Counted from the first letter of the stretch, positions 35,558-47,040 are shown. The stretch: DNA of 64,000 bases from Diphasiastrum complanatum (GCA_029204225.1 CM055100.1:1836587-1900586); one strand, 5' to 3'. Numbers and translations: made by a program. Notes: a model not told the origin generated them from the letters alone.

Positions 35558-36717
35558 GATTCTAATGTTTCTTCAACTTTTAGGTTCTGTCCTAAAGCAC
35601 TTAGCACTCACTTTTCTCTCAACAAATGATAGATAAAGAGATCTATGAAGATTTAGGACCCTAAAACACTTCTATCTTGAACCTAGATGGTTTCCAAGCA
35701 TAGAAAGGAAGATTGAAACACATGCAACACTTTGCACACACTAAGAATGGATTACAAAATCAAACCAACCTGAACACACTCTTGCTTAAGCTCTCAAACT
35801 TTCCAGCAAGTGACCAAATCAAGTTATGGTGTGAAGAGTTACTTGCATTCTTAGAAAATACCCAAAACTAGGATGCCAAGATTACCTAGTAATGAACAAA
35901 CTTGATCAACATATGATCAACACACTAAGATATTGATTCAACCTGTAAAACCACATGTAAACCACACTTCTAAAAGTTTATAAACTCCAGCAAGTGATAA
36001 ATACAAGATTTAGAGGTGAATGAATGAGCACACTTAGTGAATCACAAGACTAGCTTCACTATCTTGTCAAATCTTGGTGTTTAGATGTAGATCTAAGATC
36101 ACTTCACATGAGAATGTTCCTCAACCTGTTAAGAACCTGAAAACACATTTTCATAATGGTTAACACCTTCCAGCAAATGCTCCAATCAAATTACATAAGG
36201 AGAGTTACTTACATGCTCAACAAAGTACACCAAAATTTATGCCAAAATTGATGACAATCTTTACAATATGCTCTTCACAATGGAGCTTACAATATGTTCA
36301 CCCAAAAAAGGGGATCTTTCATCCAAATGGGAGCTTTGCTCAGCCTTTAGGAGAATTACAACTCACTCAAAAGAGCATTTGTCATCCACTTAAGGAGAAG
36401 TTTCATCCACTTAAGGAGAGTGTTCATCCAAGAATGGAGATTGTCAACAATAGGATTGAAAAGAACATTGTTAGTATTGAATATGCACAAGCCTCACAAT
36501 CACAAATGATTAGGTGTTATGATCTGATCCAAAATAGTTTCTTTTCAGCCTCTGATCTTCAATAGACCTGAAATATGCTTTTGATCCACAAGTTCAACTC
36601 ACAAAACAAAGGTTAGTAAGATTTGATCAACAAAGCAATGCAAAATCATGCTAGAACTTGATCAAACATCCAAATATCACCAAAAATGGAATACTTACTG
36701 TAAATAGAAGCCAACCA
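35558..36717 (-). repeat. 5' leader of element A with ~175-183-bp tandem repeats
   Basis: Between primer site and gag lies about 1.16 kb with three diverged units. In plus-strand reading AACCTG occurs at 35767, 35940 and 36123, and CCAGCAA(G/A) at 35813, 35987 and 36170, giving spacings of 173-174 and 183. Shared text includes GAGTTACTT(G/A)CATGC and CAAAT-rich segments. No coding frame was seen. The 36239-36565 frame is on the opposite strand and has no similarity to anything I know. Confidence 0.75.
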
Positions 36718-36729
36718 GCTCTGATACCA
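36718..36729 (-). other. Primer-binding site of element A
   Basis: On the minus strand TGGTATCAGAGC directly follows the 5' LTR; initiator Met tRNA type. Confidence 0.95.
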
Positions 36730-37385
36730 TGTGAAAAAATACAGATCCTAAGTGGATCTAAACTCCAAGATCATTGGCTTGAATGCTTGCACTCCAAACT
36801 ACATAAGCTAGGAATTGGCAACACATTCTATGCTACCTAGAATGCAAAGAACTTGATCAAAAAGCATTTATCACAAATGGAAACTTCCATAAACATCAAG
36901 TGCGGCCCAAAATAGCATTATACAGTCCATAATACATCAGCCTATCACTTTTGGAAAGCACCTAAGATCATACACAATAGCTTGAAGACAATACACACAA
37001 CAATGCTCTCAATGGAGGAAGAAACAATGACAATGATCTATTGATCTCAATGAAGCATACAAAAGGTTTCTCCAACCTGTTCTCCACGACTTCCCTACTA
37101 TTTATGGATGAGGAAGATGACTCTCTCTCCTCTCTCTAGAAGGTACTTGACCCTAGATATTCCCTATATAGGAAAAATAGCTAAAAATGGCTTATATGAC
37201 CAAAATACATCAAAATGGTCTCATTTTGAAGGGTATGAAGTTTGACACTTCATCATACTGAAAAAATACAGTAAATAAAAACATTGTGGCCTGGTTCACA
37301 CGTGTGAAACTCCAGAACCAAAACTATTTACAATTTTAGCCAATTTAGGCCTCAAACTAGCTAGGAAATGTTGACAATTTTCACA
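36730..37385 (-). repeat. 5' LTR of element A
   Basis: 656 bp, nearly identical to 30954-31608. TTCACACGTGTGAA lies at 37295-37308. Confidence 0.95.
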
Positions 37386-37390
37386 ATTCA
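37386..37390. other. Target-site duplication of element A, right copy
   Basis: ATTCA, matching 30949-30953. Confidence 0.9.
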
Positions 37391-39539
37391 TCTCATCCTT
37401 CTACTTCAAAGACCAAGAAGAAGAAAGTGAAGTGTTTCTTCTGTGGCAAGAAGAGGCACTATGTTGCCTATTGAATATTGGGGTGAAGCAATAAATTGTG
37501 CAAACTACTTGTGCAATACATTACCTCATAATGCAGTTGCTGGAAAATCACCATATGAAGTCTTGTTTAAGAAGAAACCTAAGGTGGATCACCTTAGAGT
37601 TTTTGGATGTGCTTGCTTTGTTCATGTACCCTTGGAAACAAGGAGAAGAGATGATCCTAATTCTATCAAAGGGATCATGTTTGGATATTCATCCAACAAG
37701 AAAGCTTATAGAATCTATGCTCCCTCTACCTCAACTACAATTGAGAGTAGAGATGTTATATTTCATGAGGATCAAAAATACATTCTTGAGGAGGCCGAGT
37801 TCAAATATTCTCAAAAAGATACTCCAATCGTCACCCTTGAAGACTATCATGGAGAGATGGGGCCGAGAATTGAGGAGGAGTCACCTCGAATCTTTTCACC
37901 AAAGAGGTCTCAAAGAGAAAGATCCGAGCCTAGGAGGATTACATATGAAGATAAAGGCAAGCAAGTGGAACTCAACTCCACTAATTGTGCTTATTTTATT
38001 TCACATGAGGAGCCAAAGGATGTATATGATGCACTCAATTTGAAGGAATGGTTTCTTGCCATGAAGGAGGAATATGATGCTTTGATGGCCAACAAGACAT
38101 GGGAGCTTGTGGATCTTCCATCCAACAAGCACACCATTGGTTGCAAGTGGGTTTTTCGAGTCAAGTATAATCAAGATGGCACAATCAACAAGTACAAGGC
38201 TAGGCTTTGTGCAAAGGGTTTTGCTCAAGTTTATGGACTTGATTATGAGGAGACTTTTGCTCCAGTTGCAAAGATGGTATCAATTAGAATCATAATTTCT
38301 ATTGCATGTTTTTTCAATTGGCAAGTTTTTCAACTAGATGTCTCTAATGCATTTTTAAATGGATATCTAGAAGAAGAGATTTATATGGATCAGCCTATTG
38401 GGTTCATCCATGACAAAGACAAAGTTTCCTTGCTCTTCAAAAGTCTACATGGACTAAAGCAAGCTCCAAGGTCGTGGTATTCTCGACTTAACACCTTTCT
38501 TGAGTCACCAAGTTTTTAAACTTAGTAACTATGATCCTTCCTTGTATGTCAAGTTTTATGATAGAGATATTGTCATCCTTCTTATTTATGTTGATGATAT
38601 CATTCTAACAGGAAGTTGTATGAAGTTAGTTGAGGAGACCAAGGTTGCACTTGGAAAAGAGTTCAAGATGCAAGATCTTGGAAAGATTCACTACATATTA
38701 GGATTAGACATTGACTTTCTTAATGATAAAGCTTTTGTATGTCAATCCAAGTATGCTCTTTCAATGTTAAAATAGTTCAATATGTTAGATTGTAAGAGTA
38801 TAGAAACTCCTATGGAGCAAATTGTAAAAGACCCTAACAAAGGTGATGAAAGATCCTCGTGGACATCACTCTTTTTAGGAGTCTTATAAGCTCCCTAATT
38901 TGGCTCACAATAACTAGACCTGACATAAGTTTTAGTGTTCATAAGTTGAGCCAAGCTATGCAAAATCCTACTATTCATCATTGGAAAATGGCCAAGAGAG
39001 TGCTTAGATACATATCTTCAACTTTTGATTATGGTTTGTTGTATAAAAGTGAAGATCTTTCTATAGTTGGATATTCTGACTCAGATTTTGCAAGTGATAG
39101 AGTAGATCGAAAATCTACAAGTGCTTATGTCATATATCTTGGAGGAAACTTGATATCTTGGCTTTCCAAAAAGCAAGATATTGTATCACTCTCATCTTAT
39201 GAAGCTGAGTATAAAGCACTCACTAATACAACAAAGGAAGTGCTTTTTGCTAGTGGAGCTAAAGATAATCATGGAAGTGATCTACCTATGATCATGTGTG
39301 ACAACATTTCGGCACAAGCCCTTGCCAACAATCCGATATTCCATGCAAAGAGCAAACACATCGAAGTTGCACATCACTTCGTGAGAGAGAAGCTCATTGG
39401 AGGGAAAATCTACTTGAAGCACATCGACACTTCATCTTGTATTGCAAATTTGCTCACCAAACCTTTGAGCAAGAGTTCCTTCATTAAGCATAGAGCCAAT
39501 CTTGGAGTAATACCAAGATCCATGTTCAAGTCAACATAG
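37391..39539 (+). pseudogene. Element B, second part: gag zinc knuckle joined to pol
   Basis: After the nested insert the frame resumes with a lysine-rich stretch and the knuckle start CFFCGKKRHYVAY near 37430. It then jumps, within the knuckle, to the C-terminal part of integrase (YWGEAINCANYLCNTLPH). The last Cys of the knuckle, the protease and the integrase catalytic core are therefore deleted. The linker and RT ([36 protein letters not shown]) continue to 38519. A frameshift near 38505, a stop in SMLK* at 38772 and a frameshift near 38855 follow. YVDD is at about 38591, and RNase H (YSDSDFASDRVDRKSTSAY, SLSSYEAEYKALT) runs to the stop at 39537. It ends SNLGVIPRSMFKST-like, as in element C, its nearest relative here. 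Confidence 0.9.
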
Positions 39540-39556
39540 ATTGTTTTTAGGAGGAG

Positions 39557-40332
39557 TGTTGAAATTGAAAAATAGTCTATCTTGACTTTAGGCTTGCTAC
39601 AAACTTTGTACTATGCAAATATGTTGTTTCATAAATGTAAATGCCAAATTTGGCCTAGATAGAACTCGAGCTATATGGATTTGTCATATCTAGTTGATTG
39701 AATACAACTTGCATATAGATTATAGACTTAGAAATAGCATTAATATGGTTGTAGAAACTCGTGGCATATCGCATGCATTTATTGTAAGTGATCCATAGTG
39801 ACATGCAAGGCATGCACAAAGTGAAATGGACACATGCATGATGATTTGTACAATTCTAGTTAGAACTAGGACACTTGGTAAAAGTAGGTAGAGATACATG
39901 CATGAGATGTGACAAATGTCACTTAGACTCTAGTTTTCACTTTAGATGTGATTGAAAGGTGGATGGATGTGGTTCTACGTTGAGCTACCTCAAACTCCAT
40001 AAATATGTGTAGCTATTCTCATAATTTTTTATGAAGAACCAAAGATTTGTAGCTATTCCATGCCATTTTGGATCTACACCATTTTTGCTTGAATATCTCA
40101 CTCTCTTTCTCTCTCTAACTCGTGTTGAGGCTAATGCTCATACACTAAACTCTTGTACTTTTGCTCATTTGTAATTCAATGCTATCATTCTCTGATTCTT
40201 AGCATGCTAGATTGTGGTTAAGCCATAAGTTCTGTACTAGATCTTGCTATTCAATCTAGAATCAGATTATTGTGCTAATCATAAAGCTTAATAAGATCCA
40301 TCATACTTGTGAGAATTCTGAAAATTTTGTCA
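39557..40332 (+). repeat. 3' LTR of element B
   Basis: Starts TGTTGAAATTG after the purine tract AGGAGGAG and ends CTGAAAATTTTGTCA. It lacks 19 bp of the 5' copy near 40311, between TGTG words, which suggests a microhomology deletion. Confidence 0.9.
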
Positions 40333-40337
40333 GTTTC

Positions 40338-42530
40338 ATCAAGATCACTATATTGACCGTCAAGATCACTTTGTGTTTCTTGAGGTCAAGTTGTGTTTCC
40401 CAACTTAGGAACTTTACAAAAGCTAAGTTTAAAATTAAATTGAGAGGCATTTTGTATTTTTACAATCTTACTATTTTTTAAAATCTTATAAAATGTAACC
40501 ATATGTCTATTGAATAATTGTAATTGTTTTGAGTTTTTATGTTTTTTAGATTTTACTTTGATTTTTAGAAACTTCTTAAATTATAAATAATTCAACACAA
40601 AAACTATTTTGAATGGTTTTGTATTTTTCTGAATTTCACACAACCAGAATGTCTTTTATGTGTTTTTTTTTATAATGTTGTTTTAGATTATTAAAGCTAG
40701 ATATTTTTGTGAAATTATATTGATTTATTATTTGAGTGGTTTTTATTAAAAAGTCAAAAAAAAAAAATTCTAGCATGCTGGATTGATTTTTGGGGCAAAA
40801 GGCATGTTATTTTTTTTGTTTTGCAAAAACACATTTTTGAACAAAGTTTGAAAAATCGCTAAATAGTTATTCCTTTTTAGGATTTTGACTTGTTTCAAAT
40901 TTTTTTGCATTTTTTAGTTTTTAATTTCGAATTGATAAGTTCTATTGTGTCATTCTATTGCTTTCATTAAAGTGTTGTTGGTTTTCTATAAGGTTGGCTT
41001 GAAAGATTTTCATGAGATTGATCACAACGGGTTGAGTTGTTTAGTGTGGCCAAGAAGGTGCAAGTTCAATCGTGTGCTCCAAAATCTAAGGACTTGGCTT
41101 GGCCATATTTTTATGGAGTATCGCATATGACTACTTTTGTTGAGAACCCTTAACAGATTCTAGAAGAAATTAGCTCCGATGCTCTTGCAGTACCATGAGT
41201 TAATTGAGGCCCCATGGTTTAAAAAAAGATTAGTTTTTCATGAGCAGGCTTTTGAGCTCAAGACAGAAACGAAAGGCAGCTACCCAGTGGTCTTAGACTC
41301 TAGCTTAGAGACTCTAGTCTTTGGATAGTCAAATCACAGATGGCACATTGCCAAGTGCATGGCTCTAGTTTCAAAACGTATTTTGTCTTTCCTCTTGCTT
41401 CTTCTGAAGATTTACCAAGCTCCGAGTTCCCACTTTGAAGCAGATCACACTATTGTGTAACGTCTATCATCAAACCAACCTGATCATTGATGGCTGGTGA
41501 ATCGTGATAGCCCATGGCCCCATTGCCCATGGCCCATGAACTACTGTACTGTCCCTTTGAAGTTTGAACAAATGCTGCATTGTCTAATTCTGTAGGGATG
41601 TGCAGGTCTAAGTGCTACCAGACAGTGGAGTCCACATCTTGATTGATTTTGTTAGCTTTGGTGAGAAAGTAGCTGTGTCGTGAATCGGTGATCCTCAGGA
41701 GTCAGTAGCAGGACTTTAAAAAGGAACCTTATTACTGCTCACTGACTAATTCTCAGGCAGCAAACAAGCTTATTCAAATTTACTGGTACTCAGTTTTAAT
41801 CTGGTAGATTTCTTCAGGGTAATCCCAGACTCTATTTCGGTTCAAGACACTCCTGGTGCAAAATTGACATAGACATTGAAGTTGGAAAAATGAAACTTGT
41901 GCTCAGGTTTCTAGGGTAAAGAATCAAGATCCTCCATCATCTATAACTTTCAAAATATATTCCATATGAATTGTGGGTGATGTACTATGTTATATATACT
42001 ATCATCTATGTACTACAATTTATAAACAAGTGTCCAAGAGTCAACTGTGGATCTGTAGCCTAACAACCCCACCGTGAACTTGAATTGCGCCCTGCATCTC
42101 AGATCTGTGACGACGATGGCTGACTTTGTCTAGTACCTTCTAGGGATGATTCCATGATCCATCCCTGTATGACCTAAGGTGGAGACGGACGATACAATAT
42201 ACTTATTGAGTCAAGCAAATACTTCGGCTCCTAGTACCTACTACCTAGTGATATACATTGTACAACGTAATTTGTAAAACACATAATTTCAACTTAGTAC
42301 ATTCTACTGCTTCCGGAATCGGGAGCGTGGATGTCTCCTCCTCCTTTCTCGATAAGTGATGTGCTTGCTGACTCTACTGAGAATGTGTTTGGTATGCTAT
42401 TTAGCAGACAGCATGTATGCGATTTGTCTCACTTGTCACATGATTGTTTCAGTTTAGACTTTAGCATACCGAAGAAGCTACATTCTACCTTACACAGTTC
42501 TATCAGCTATTATCTATACATAATAGTATT
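40338..42530. other. Intergenic, no gene recognised
   Basis: T-rich to about 40.9 kb and then mixed composition. A short CCCATGGCCC repeat lies near 41513-41536. Only short frames occur. Distal promoter sequence of the peptide gene may lie at the right-hand end. Confidence 0.4.
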
Positions 42531-42533
42531 ATT

Positions 42534-42547
42534 ATATATCTATATAG
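42534..42547 (+). promoter_or_regulatory. Candidate TATA box of the peptide gene
   Basis: TATATATCTATATAG lies about 430 bp upstream of the start codon, followed by a CT-rich leader. The position fits a core promoter with a long 5' UTR; no experimental support is visible. Confidence 0.4.
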
Positions 42548-42604
42548 TCTCTTTAACAGCCGGGCATGACTGCTCGGCTAAATTCTGGGTTGAACCCAAA
42601 AACT

Positions 42605-42654
42605 CATGCTTGAGAGAATCTAGCTATCTTTCTTAAGGTTGGCTTAAACTATAA

Positions 42655-42709
<55 letters not shown>

Positions 42710-42715
42710 AGCATG
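42605..42715 (+). promoter_or_regulatory. CT-rich 5' leader flanked by a perfect 13-nt inverted repeat
   Basis: CATGCTTGAGAGA (42605-42617) and TCTCTCAAGCATG (42703-42715) are exact reverse complements around about 42 bp of (CT)n (42659-42700). The leader also carries short upstream frames from ATGCTTGAGAG (42606) and ATGAAGCAAGAC (42713). In RNA the arms could pair. Confidence 0.6.
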
Positions 42716-42968
42716 AAGCAAGACATGGAAACATTTCTGGTGTGATCAAATCGGAACGGGATCTCCCTCTCGAATGTTCAAGATCGTTGAAGTGCGATTT
42801 ATCCTCTCTCTCTGGTCAATCGCTGAACCCAAAATAGTACATCACATATGGTCGAAAAACTATTCTTGTATGGATCAAAGATCTAGCCCCAGCGTAAGTG
42901 CCTATCTTGAAACGCCATACTCAAATGTGGACGTAGACGTCGAAGGAAGCTGCAGCTGAGTCGAAGTC

Positions 42969-43761
42969 ATGGTTCAGAAAGCTGGGGCAAGGATTCTTCT
43001 GCTCCTTGTGCTGCTTACTGCATCGGCTCTGGTAGGCGTTTGCCTGCTCTTAAGAAACAAGACATCCATCCAACTCTCACAAGGTATTCTCCCTAATAAC
43101 GATTTAGCGATAGCCAGCAGAGCATGCGTTTTGTTCATGCTGATTTTTGGAGGCAACCCATATAGATTAACAGCATACTTGCTTTTCAGGAATATCAGAT
43201 CATTCTTCTGAAGACATCAACATGAAACTGCAAGGTGACCATTTAGCTCAGTTTGAGCTGAATAACGGAGTTTTTGCTCCAAGAAAGGTAGGCTTCTCAC
43301 CCATATACCGTGCAATTAAGTAATTTGCAGTGCTAGCTAGCTCGTCTGTGTGTGCGCGTGATTGCGTGCGAGAGAGAGAGAGAGCATTACTAAATGAATA
43401 AATTTGACAGATCTCATACCAACACAGGCAGAACTTACCACGGAACTCTTTTAGACTGAGGAGCTTTTTGTGGGAAATAGTCACAAAGAGGAGATCAGTT
43501 CATCAGGCAGCAACCAGAAGACATGGAAGCAAGCAGATCATCTGGGCCCCAAGGCTTCTGCTTTCTGAAACTGCCGAAAGCTCAACTGGAGTTCCTCACT
43601 CGTCTACACCTATAAAATCAGAAAAGCTATCTTCTACCATTAAGCATGACATGAGAACCAAATTCAGGGGTTATCGTCAGAGGCCAGATACTGGAATAAA
43701 TGATCCACTGTTTCATGTAGACTACTCAGACCCTACACCACACCCTCCCCGCAGCCATTAG
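42969..43761 (+). CDS. RGF/GOLVEN/CLEL-type secreted signalling peptide precursor (three exons)
   Basis: Proposed exons are 42969-43083, 43190-43287 and 43432-43761, which join in frame to about 180 codons. All introns are GT-AG: AAG|GTATTC to TTTTCAG|G, then AAG|GTAGGC to GGCAG|AAC. The ATG has a good context (GTCATGG) and opens a signal peptide (ARILLLLVLLTASALVGVCL). The middle is variable, and the C-terminus ends VDYSDPTPHPPRSH and a stop. The last 13 residues fit the RGF/GLV/CLEL peptide pattern D-Y-S-x-P-x-x-H-P-P-R-x-x, which in the family is cleaved out, sulphated on Tyr by TPST and perceived by RGI receptor kinases to control root meristem and gravitropism. RxxL sites (RSFL, RLLL) in exon 3 could be subtilase (SBT6.1) sites. 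PSY peptides also start DY..P but lack HPPR at this place. Exon 3 could instead begin at 43489 or 43507, both in frame. The terminal SH instead of HN is unusual. Confidence 0.8.
43367..43384. repeat. Short (GA)n in intron 2 of the peptide gene
   Basis: GCGAGAGAGAGAGAGAGC-type run within the 144-bp second intron. Confidence 0.8.
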
Positions 43762-44782
43762 CTGCCTATCTGCTGATTCAATGAGCTTTGGATGCTTGTT
43801 TAGTAAGCGGGAAAGTTGTAGCTACGTTGACCAGAAATTAACCAAGTTTTCCTCATGACTAATACTTCACAGATCTTGCAACCGATATGGCTGGTGTGCT
43901 TTACTGGGAGGAAAGATGATCATTTAAGGGCAAGCCTGCTGCTTGCTAACTAGTCTTCACAAACATGCATGAAGCAAACAAACTGCAAACAGACCAGAAA
44001 TGCATGGGTAATCAACCTTGGTTTTGTACAAGTTATACAAATGTTTGTGGCTACTCCATTCATAACGAAAGATCATCAGATCAGTGTCCGTAAGTAAATC
44101 CATCACAGTTTTGATTAACCAAACTTTGAACATTTCTTCTTGCGAAGGTTAGATCTTAATGTGTTCTCTTGCTTTAAGAGTTGCCACTGAACAAGCTCAA
44201 CTACCTGGAAAAGATATAGACAAAGTGACAAGATCCTACTTCATGATGTAGGATTCTTGTGAGTGTGTAAGAGATAGGAGAAAGAGCTCCACTTTTAGTC
44301 ATTCGTGATGCTCAAGTATGCTAATGCTTGAGACTTGTCATATTTTGTTTTCTTCTGAAGGAAATTATCGCATGTGAGGATTTTTACCATGGTTGCCAAA
44401 TGTGTTTGGATTGTCAGACAAGCAAGTTTACTGTTTTTTGATGCGCTTTATACATTGGTGGTTTCTATCCTTTTAATAACCTTTCATGTCTGATTGTGCT
44501 TGAGTGAAATTTAAACACCAAACTCCGAGGTGAGGAAAAGAGTCTACAACTAAAAAAAATTTCAATGGGTAATCTCTATCTTGACTTGGAGTTTGTTAAA
44601 TCTTGAATAGAGTTTTTATCTTGAAAAGGGACTATATGTATACATACTCTTTAGTCAATACACATATTCTGCTTTCCAAGCATGCCAAGTTTAATATTCA
44701 AAGGTGTCTTTCCAAGCAATCTCACATTTACATTTCAATTTGTTGTTTTGGTATCACGTACAAGCATTCAAAATTCATCTAC
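43762..44782. other. 3' flank of the peptide gene, no further gene seen
   Basis: Probably 3' UTR followed by AT-rich intergenic DNA. I could not place a polyadenylation site with confidence. Confidence 0.4.
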
Positions 44783-44898
44783 CATTAGGTTTTATGACCT
44801 AACACTGTTGGCTCAGTTGGTTAGCTTGACATCCAACGTTTCTTTGGTCCTAGGTTTTGAGCCTCCCCTTGGAAACCAAGAAGCATTAGGTTTTATGA
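44783..44898 (+). mobile_element. tRNA-derived retroposon (tRNA retropseudogene or tiny SINE) with 15-bp target duplication
   Basis: CATTAGGTTTTATGA occurs perfectly at 44783-44797 and at 44884-44898. The 86 bp between them carry TGGCTCAGTTGG (44809-44820), a perfect RNA polymerase III A box, and GGTTTTGAGCC (44853-44863), a B box with a C-to-T change. The 44-nt spacing is right for a tRNA. The insert ends GGAAACCAAGAAG, so a CCA-like end is followed by a short A/G tail. Acceptor-stem pairing is poor, so it is not an active tRNA gene. The structure fits LINE-mediated retroposition of a tRNA or short SINE. Confidence 0.65.
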
Positions 44899-47040
44899 AA
44901 GACTATGAGCACATATTACTATGGCAAATTCTAGTGAAAAAATTTACTCTATTTTTGGACTGTGATTTCAAAATGTTTCCCAGTCTAGTAAGCTTTGTTT
45001 ATAAGTTGGAAGGTTTCTTAGGAAATTCTTTAAACCCTGAGATGAGGAACGAAGCAGCGATCAACAAGCACTTATCTGCTCAATGATAGTTTTTACCTTT
45101 TTCATTTTGAAAAAATCCTCAACATTACGCAGTCTTATATAATAAAGTTCTACAAATATGAACAACTAATGATTGTATGCAATAGACCTTCAAAAAGTTT
45201 ATCAACTCATAATAGAAAATTCCTAAAGTGTCTCTTATCTTTCCTAGATATATTCATGTTTTTGTATTAAACTTCTTCAAAATTGAGTATAAATGCCATT
45301 ACCTATCCACCTCAACTAAGAGTGAGTGGTCTACAATCACATTAGTTTTCAAGTTTCCTTTTATATATATTCTTGTTTAAGTTTTTGTACATGTCATGTT
45401 TGAGATTAACAAAAACGTTTTATCTTTCAACAACTTATCTTTGTAAATAACATCCTAAGAATTAACTGCTTGTATGTTTGGTTGATCATGATTTATGAAC
45501 AAGCATCACTACTTTGATCGATACTTCGTCCTACTTGCCTATTTCTACAATATTTCACTTTGTTGCTTTCACTATTTCCCTCTTGGTTGTCCTTCCTACC
45601 TCATCAATTTCACACGCTATTTCAAAATGATAAGCAACTTTGTTTCTTACACCACAAAAAGCAACTGTAGTCATTATTCACGTCCACCCAACACTTAGTT
45701 AATTTTTTAAAAAGAAAAGCCTTGTGTAGAGCTTCTACGCAAACTAAACTTTAGAAGCACCAGAATCCCAACAACTACGTTCGATAGAGAAGAAACTAAT
45801 TTTTGTCTCAATTCCAAGCCAAAAGAGATTTTTTATTCTAAAAACTTCTACTAGGACAGTTTAAAGGGAAATTGTAAAAATTCTGTAAGTTGCACAACAT
45901 AGATTTGGTCATTTTTCACTTATGTTAATGAGTCTAAACTTGAACTTGGGGCCAAGTTACATGCCCAAAAGGTTATTTTATTCAAAATGGAATACTTCCT
46001 TCACCTTTTGGCCTGGTTCCAAGGCAAAACTTGCTATCTATCGTAGGTCACATTTGCATATTTGACTTAGAGTAGATCTACTTTATTGATGAATATCAAT
46101 GGTCGGGATTGGTTGATGTACATGCCACTGGAGTGGCTAGGACACTAAAAGTAGAGGTTTTCCAATGCTACTTTGGAGCATTTTCAGAAAAGATAGCCAA
46201 AAAAAAGAATGTGAGGGTGGTTAGCAATGCTAGGCAATTGTGCATTGATTCATGACCACGATACCCTCAAAAATATTTTTGGTATAATCCTTGTAATTAG
46301 CATCTTTTGCCAATGAAAATTCCAGTATATACCATCATTGCTTAAAAAAATGCACCCCTTGATATAAGTCTTGGTATACTACAAAATAGATTTTTATCAA
46401 CACATGGAATTTGATTCTATCTCAACAATATAGGCCATTTGCACAAGTGAAAGCCAAATGTAGTAATATACTACATAACAATATCATGATCAAATGTGTA
46501 CTCATCACCAGTTATAGCATATTCTTGTGTCATGCCAATCAATAAACTATATAAGTAAAGCGATTTATATAATTAGTAGTATAGTAAGTTGCTCTACATT
46601 ATTTTTTATAATTTGATCACCATCTACTATTGCACATCTATATAATTGATATCATTTCTTACAATATGATCATGCGACAAATTTGAAAACTTAACGAGTC
46701 TATCTGATCTAATTCTCCCTGGATATCTCCTATGACAACATTATTGATAAGATGCTCTTCATTAGCTAATGGCAATGATGACAACAAGATCAATGATCGA
46801 TCAGAACGTCATGTATCATGCGCACTACAACAAGATATGCAATTTCCAATGCTTTTGACAATTTTGTCCTATGTAGAAGTTGAAACTGTTTGCTCAAAGA
46901 CACTATCCACATGGCATATTGTGAACCATACATGTGGATTACATCGAGGATTAAGATTAGATTAGTGAAAGGGAAACAATCTGTAGTTTGACTTGGAAAT
47001 ATGTTTGTCTCGGTCATTCGACTTGATATTTGAAAACACT
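44899..47040. other. AT-rich intergenic stretch, no gene recognised
   Basis: No coding family, LTR or RNA gene noticed. Short frames only. Confidence 0.4.

Larger units (their letters stand above)
30954..37385 (-). mobile_element. Young, apparently intact copia element A
   Basis: Minus-strand element of 6432 bp with 655- and 656-bp LTRs, a 5-bp target duplication (ATTCA), a primer site, a polypurine tract and one uninterrupted 1317-codon gag-pol frame. By eye the LTRs differ at only two places: one extra A in the A run near the left edge of each LTR (30958 versus 36734) and TTTCACACG/GTTCACACG. That near-identity means a recent insertion. It sits inside the gag of element B. All catalytic motifs I looked for are present, so it could be autonomous. 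Gag resembles the degraded copies in B and at 59991, so relatives are spread through the window. Confidence 0.95.
28777..40332 (+). mobile_element. Copia element B, split by the nested element A
   Basis: Plus-strand element with a 5' LTR at 28777-29569 and a 3' LTR at 39557-40332, primer site TGGTATCAGAGCC at 29570, gag from 30254 and pol ending at 39539. The flanking 5-mers are GTTCC (28772-28776) and GTTTC (40333-40337), a target duplication with one change. The insertion of element A at 30954 with target ATTCA divides gag. Without the insert B would be about 5.1 kb, because protease and most of integrase are deleted. The 3' LTR lacks 19 bp present in the 5' LTR, between two TGTG words. It is an inactive host for A. 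Confidence 0.9.

Noticed and set aside
36239-36565. 108-codon plus-strand frame with repeated HPLKE and HP phrases
   Set aside because: It is antisense to the repeat-bearing leader of element A and mirrors its internal repetition.
43720-43761. PSY-type peptide as an alternative to RGF
   Set aside because: PSY peptides have N and H at the positions where this one has H and R; HPPR two residues from the C-terminus fits RGF/GLV better.
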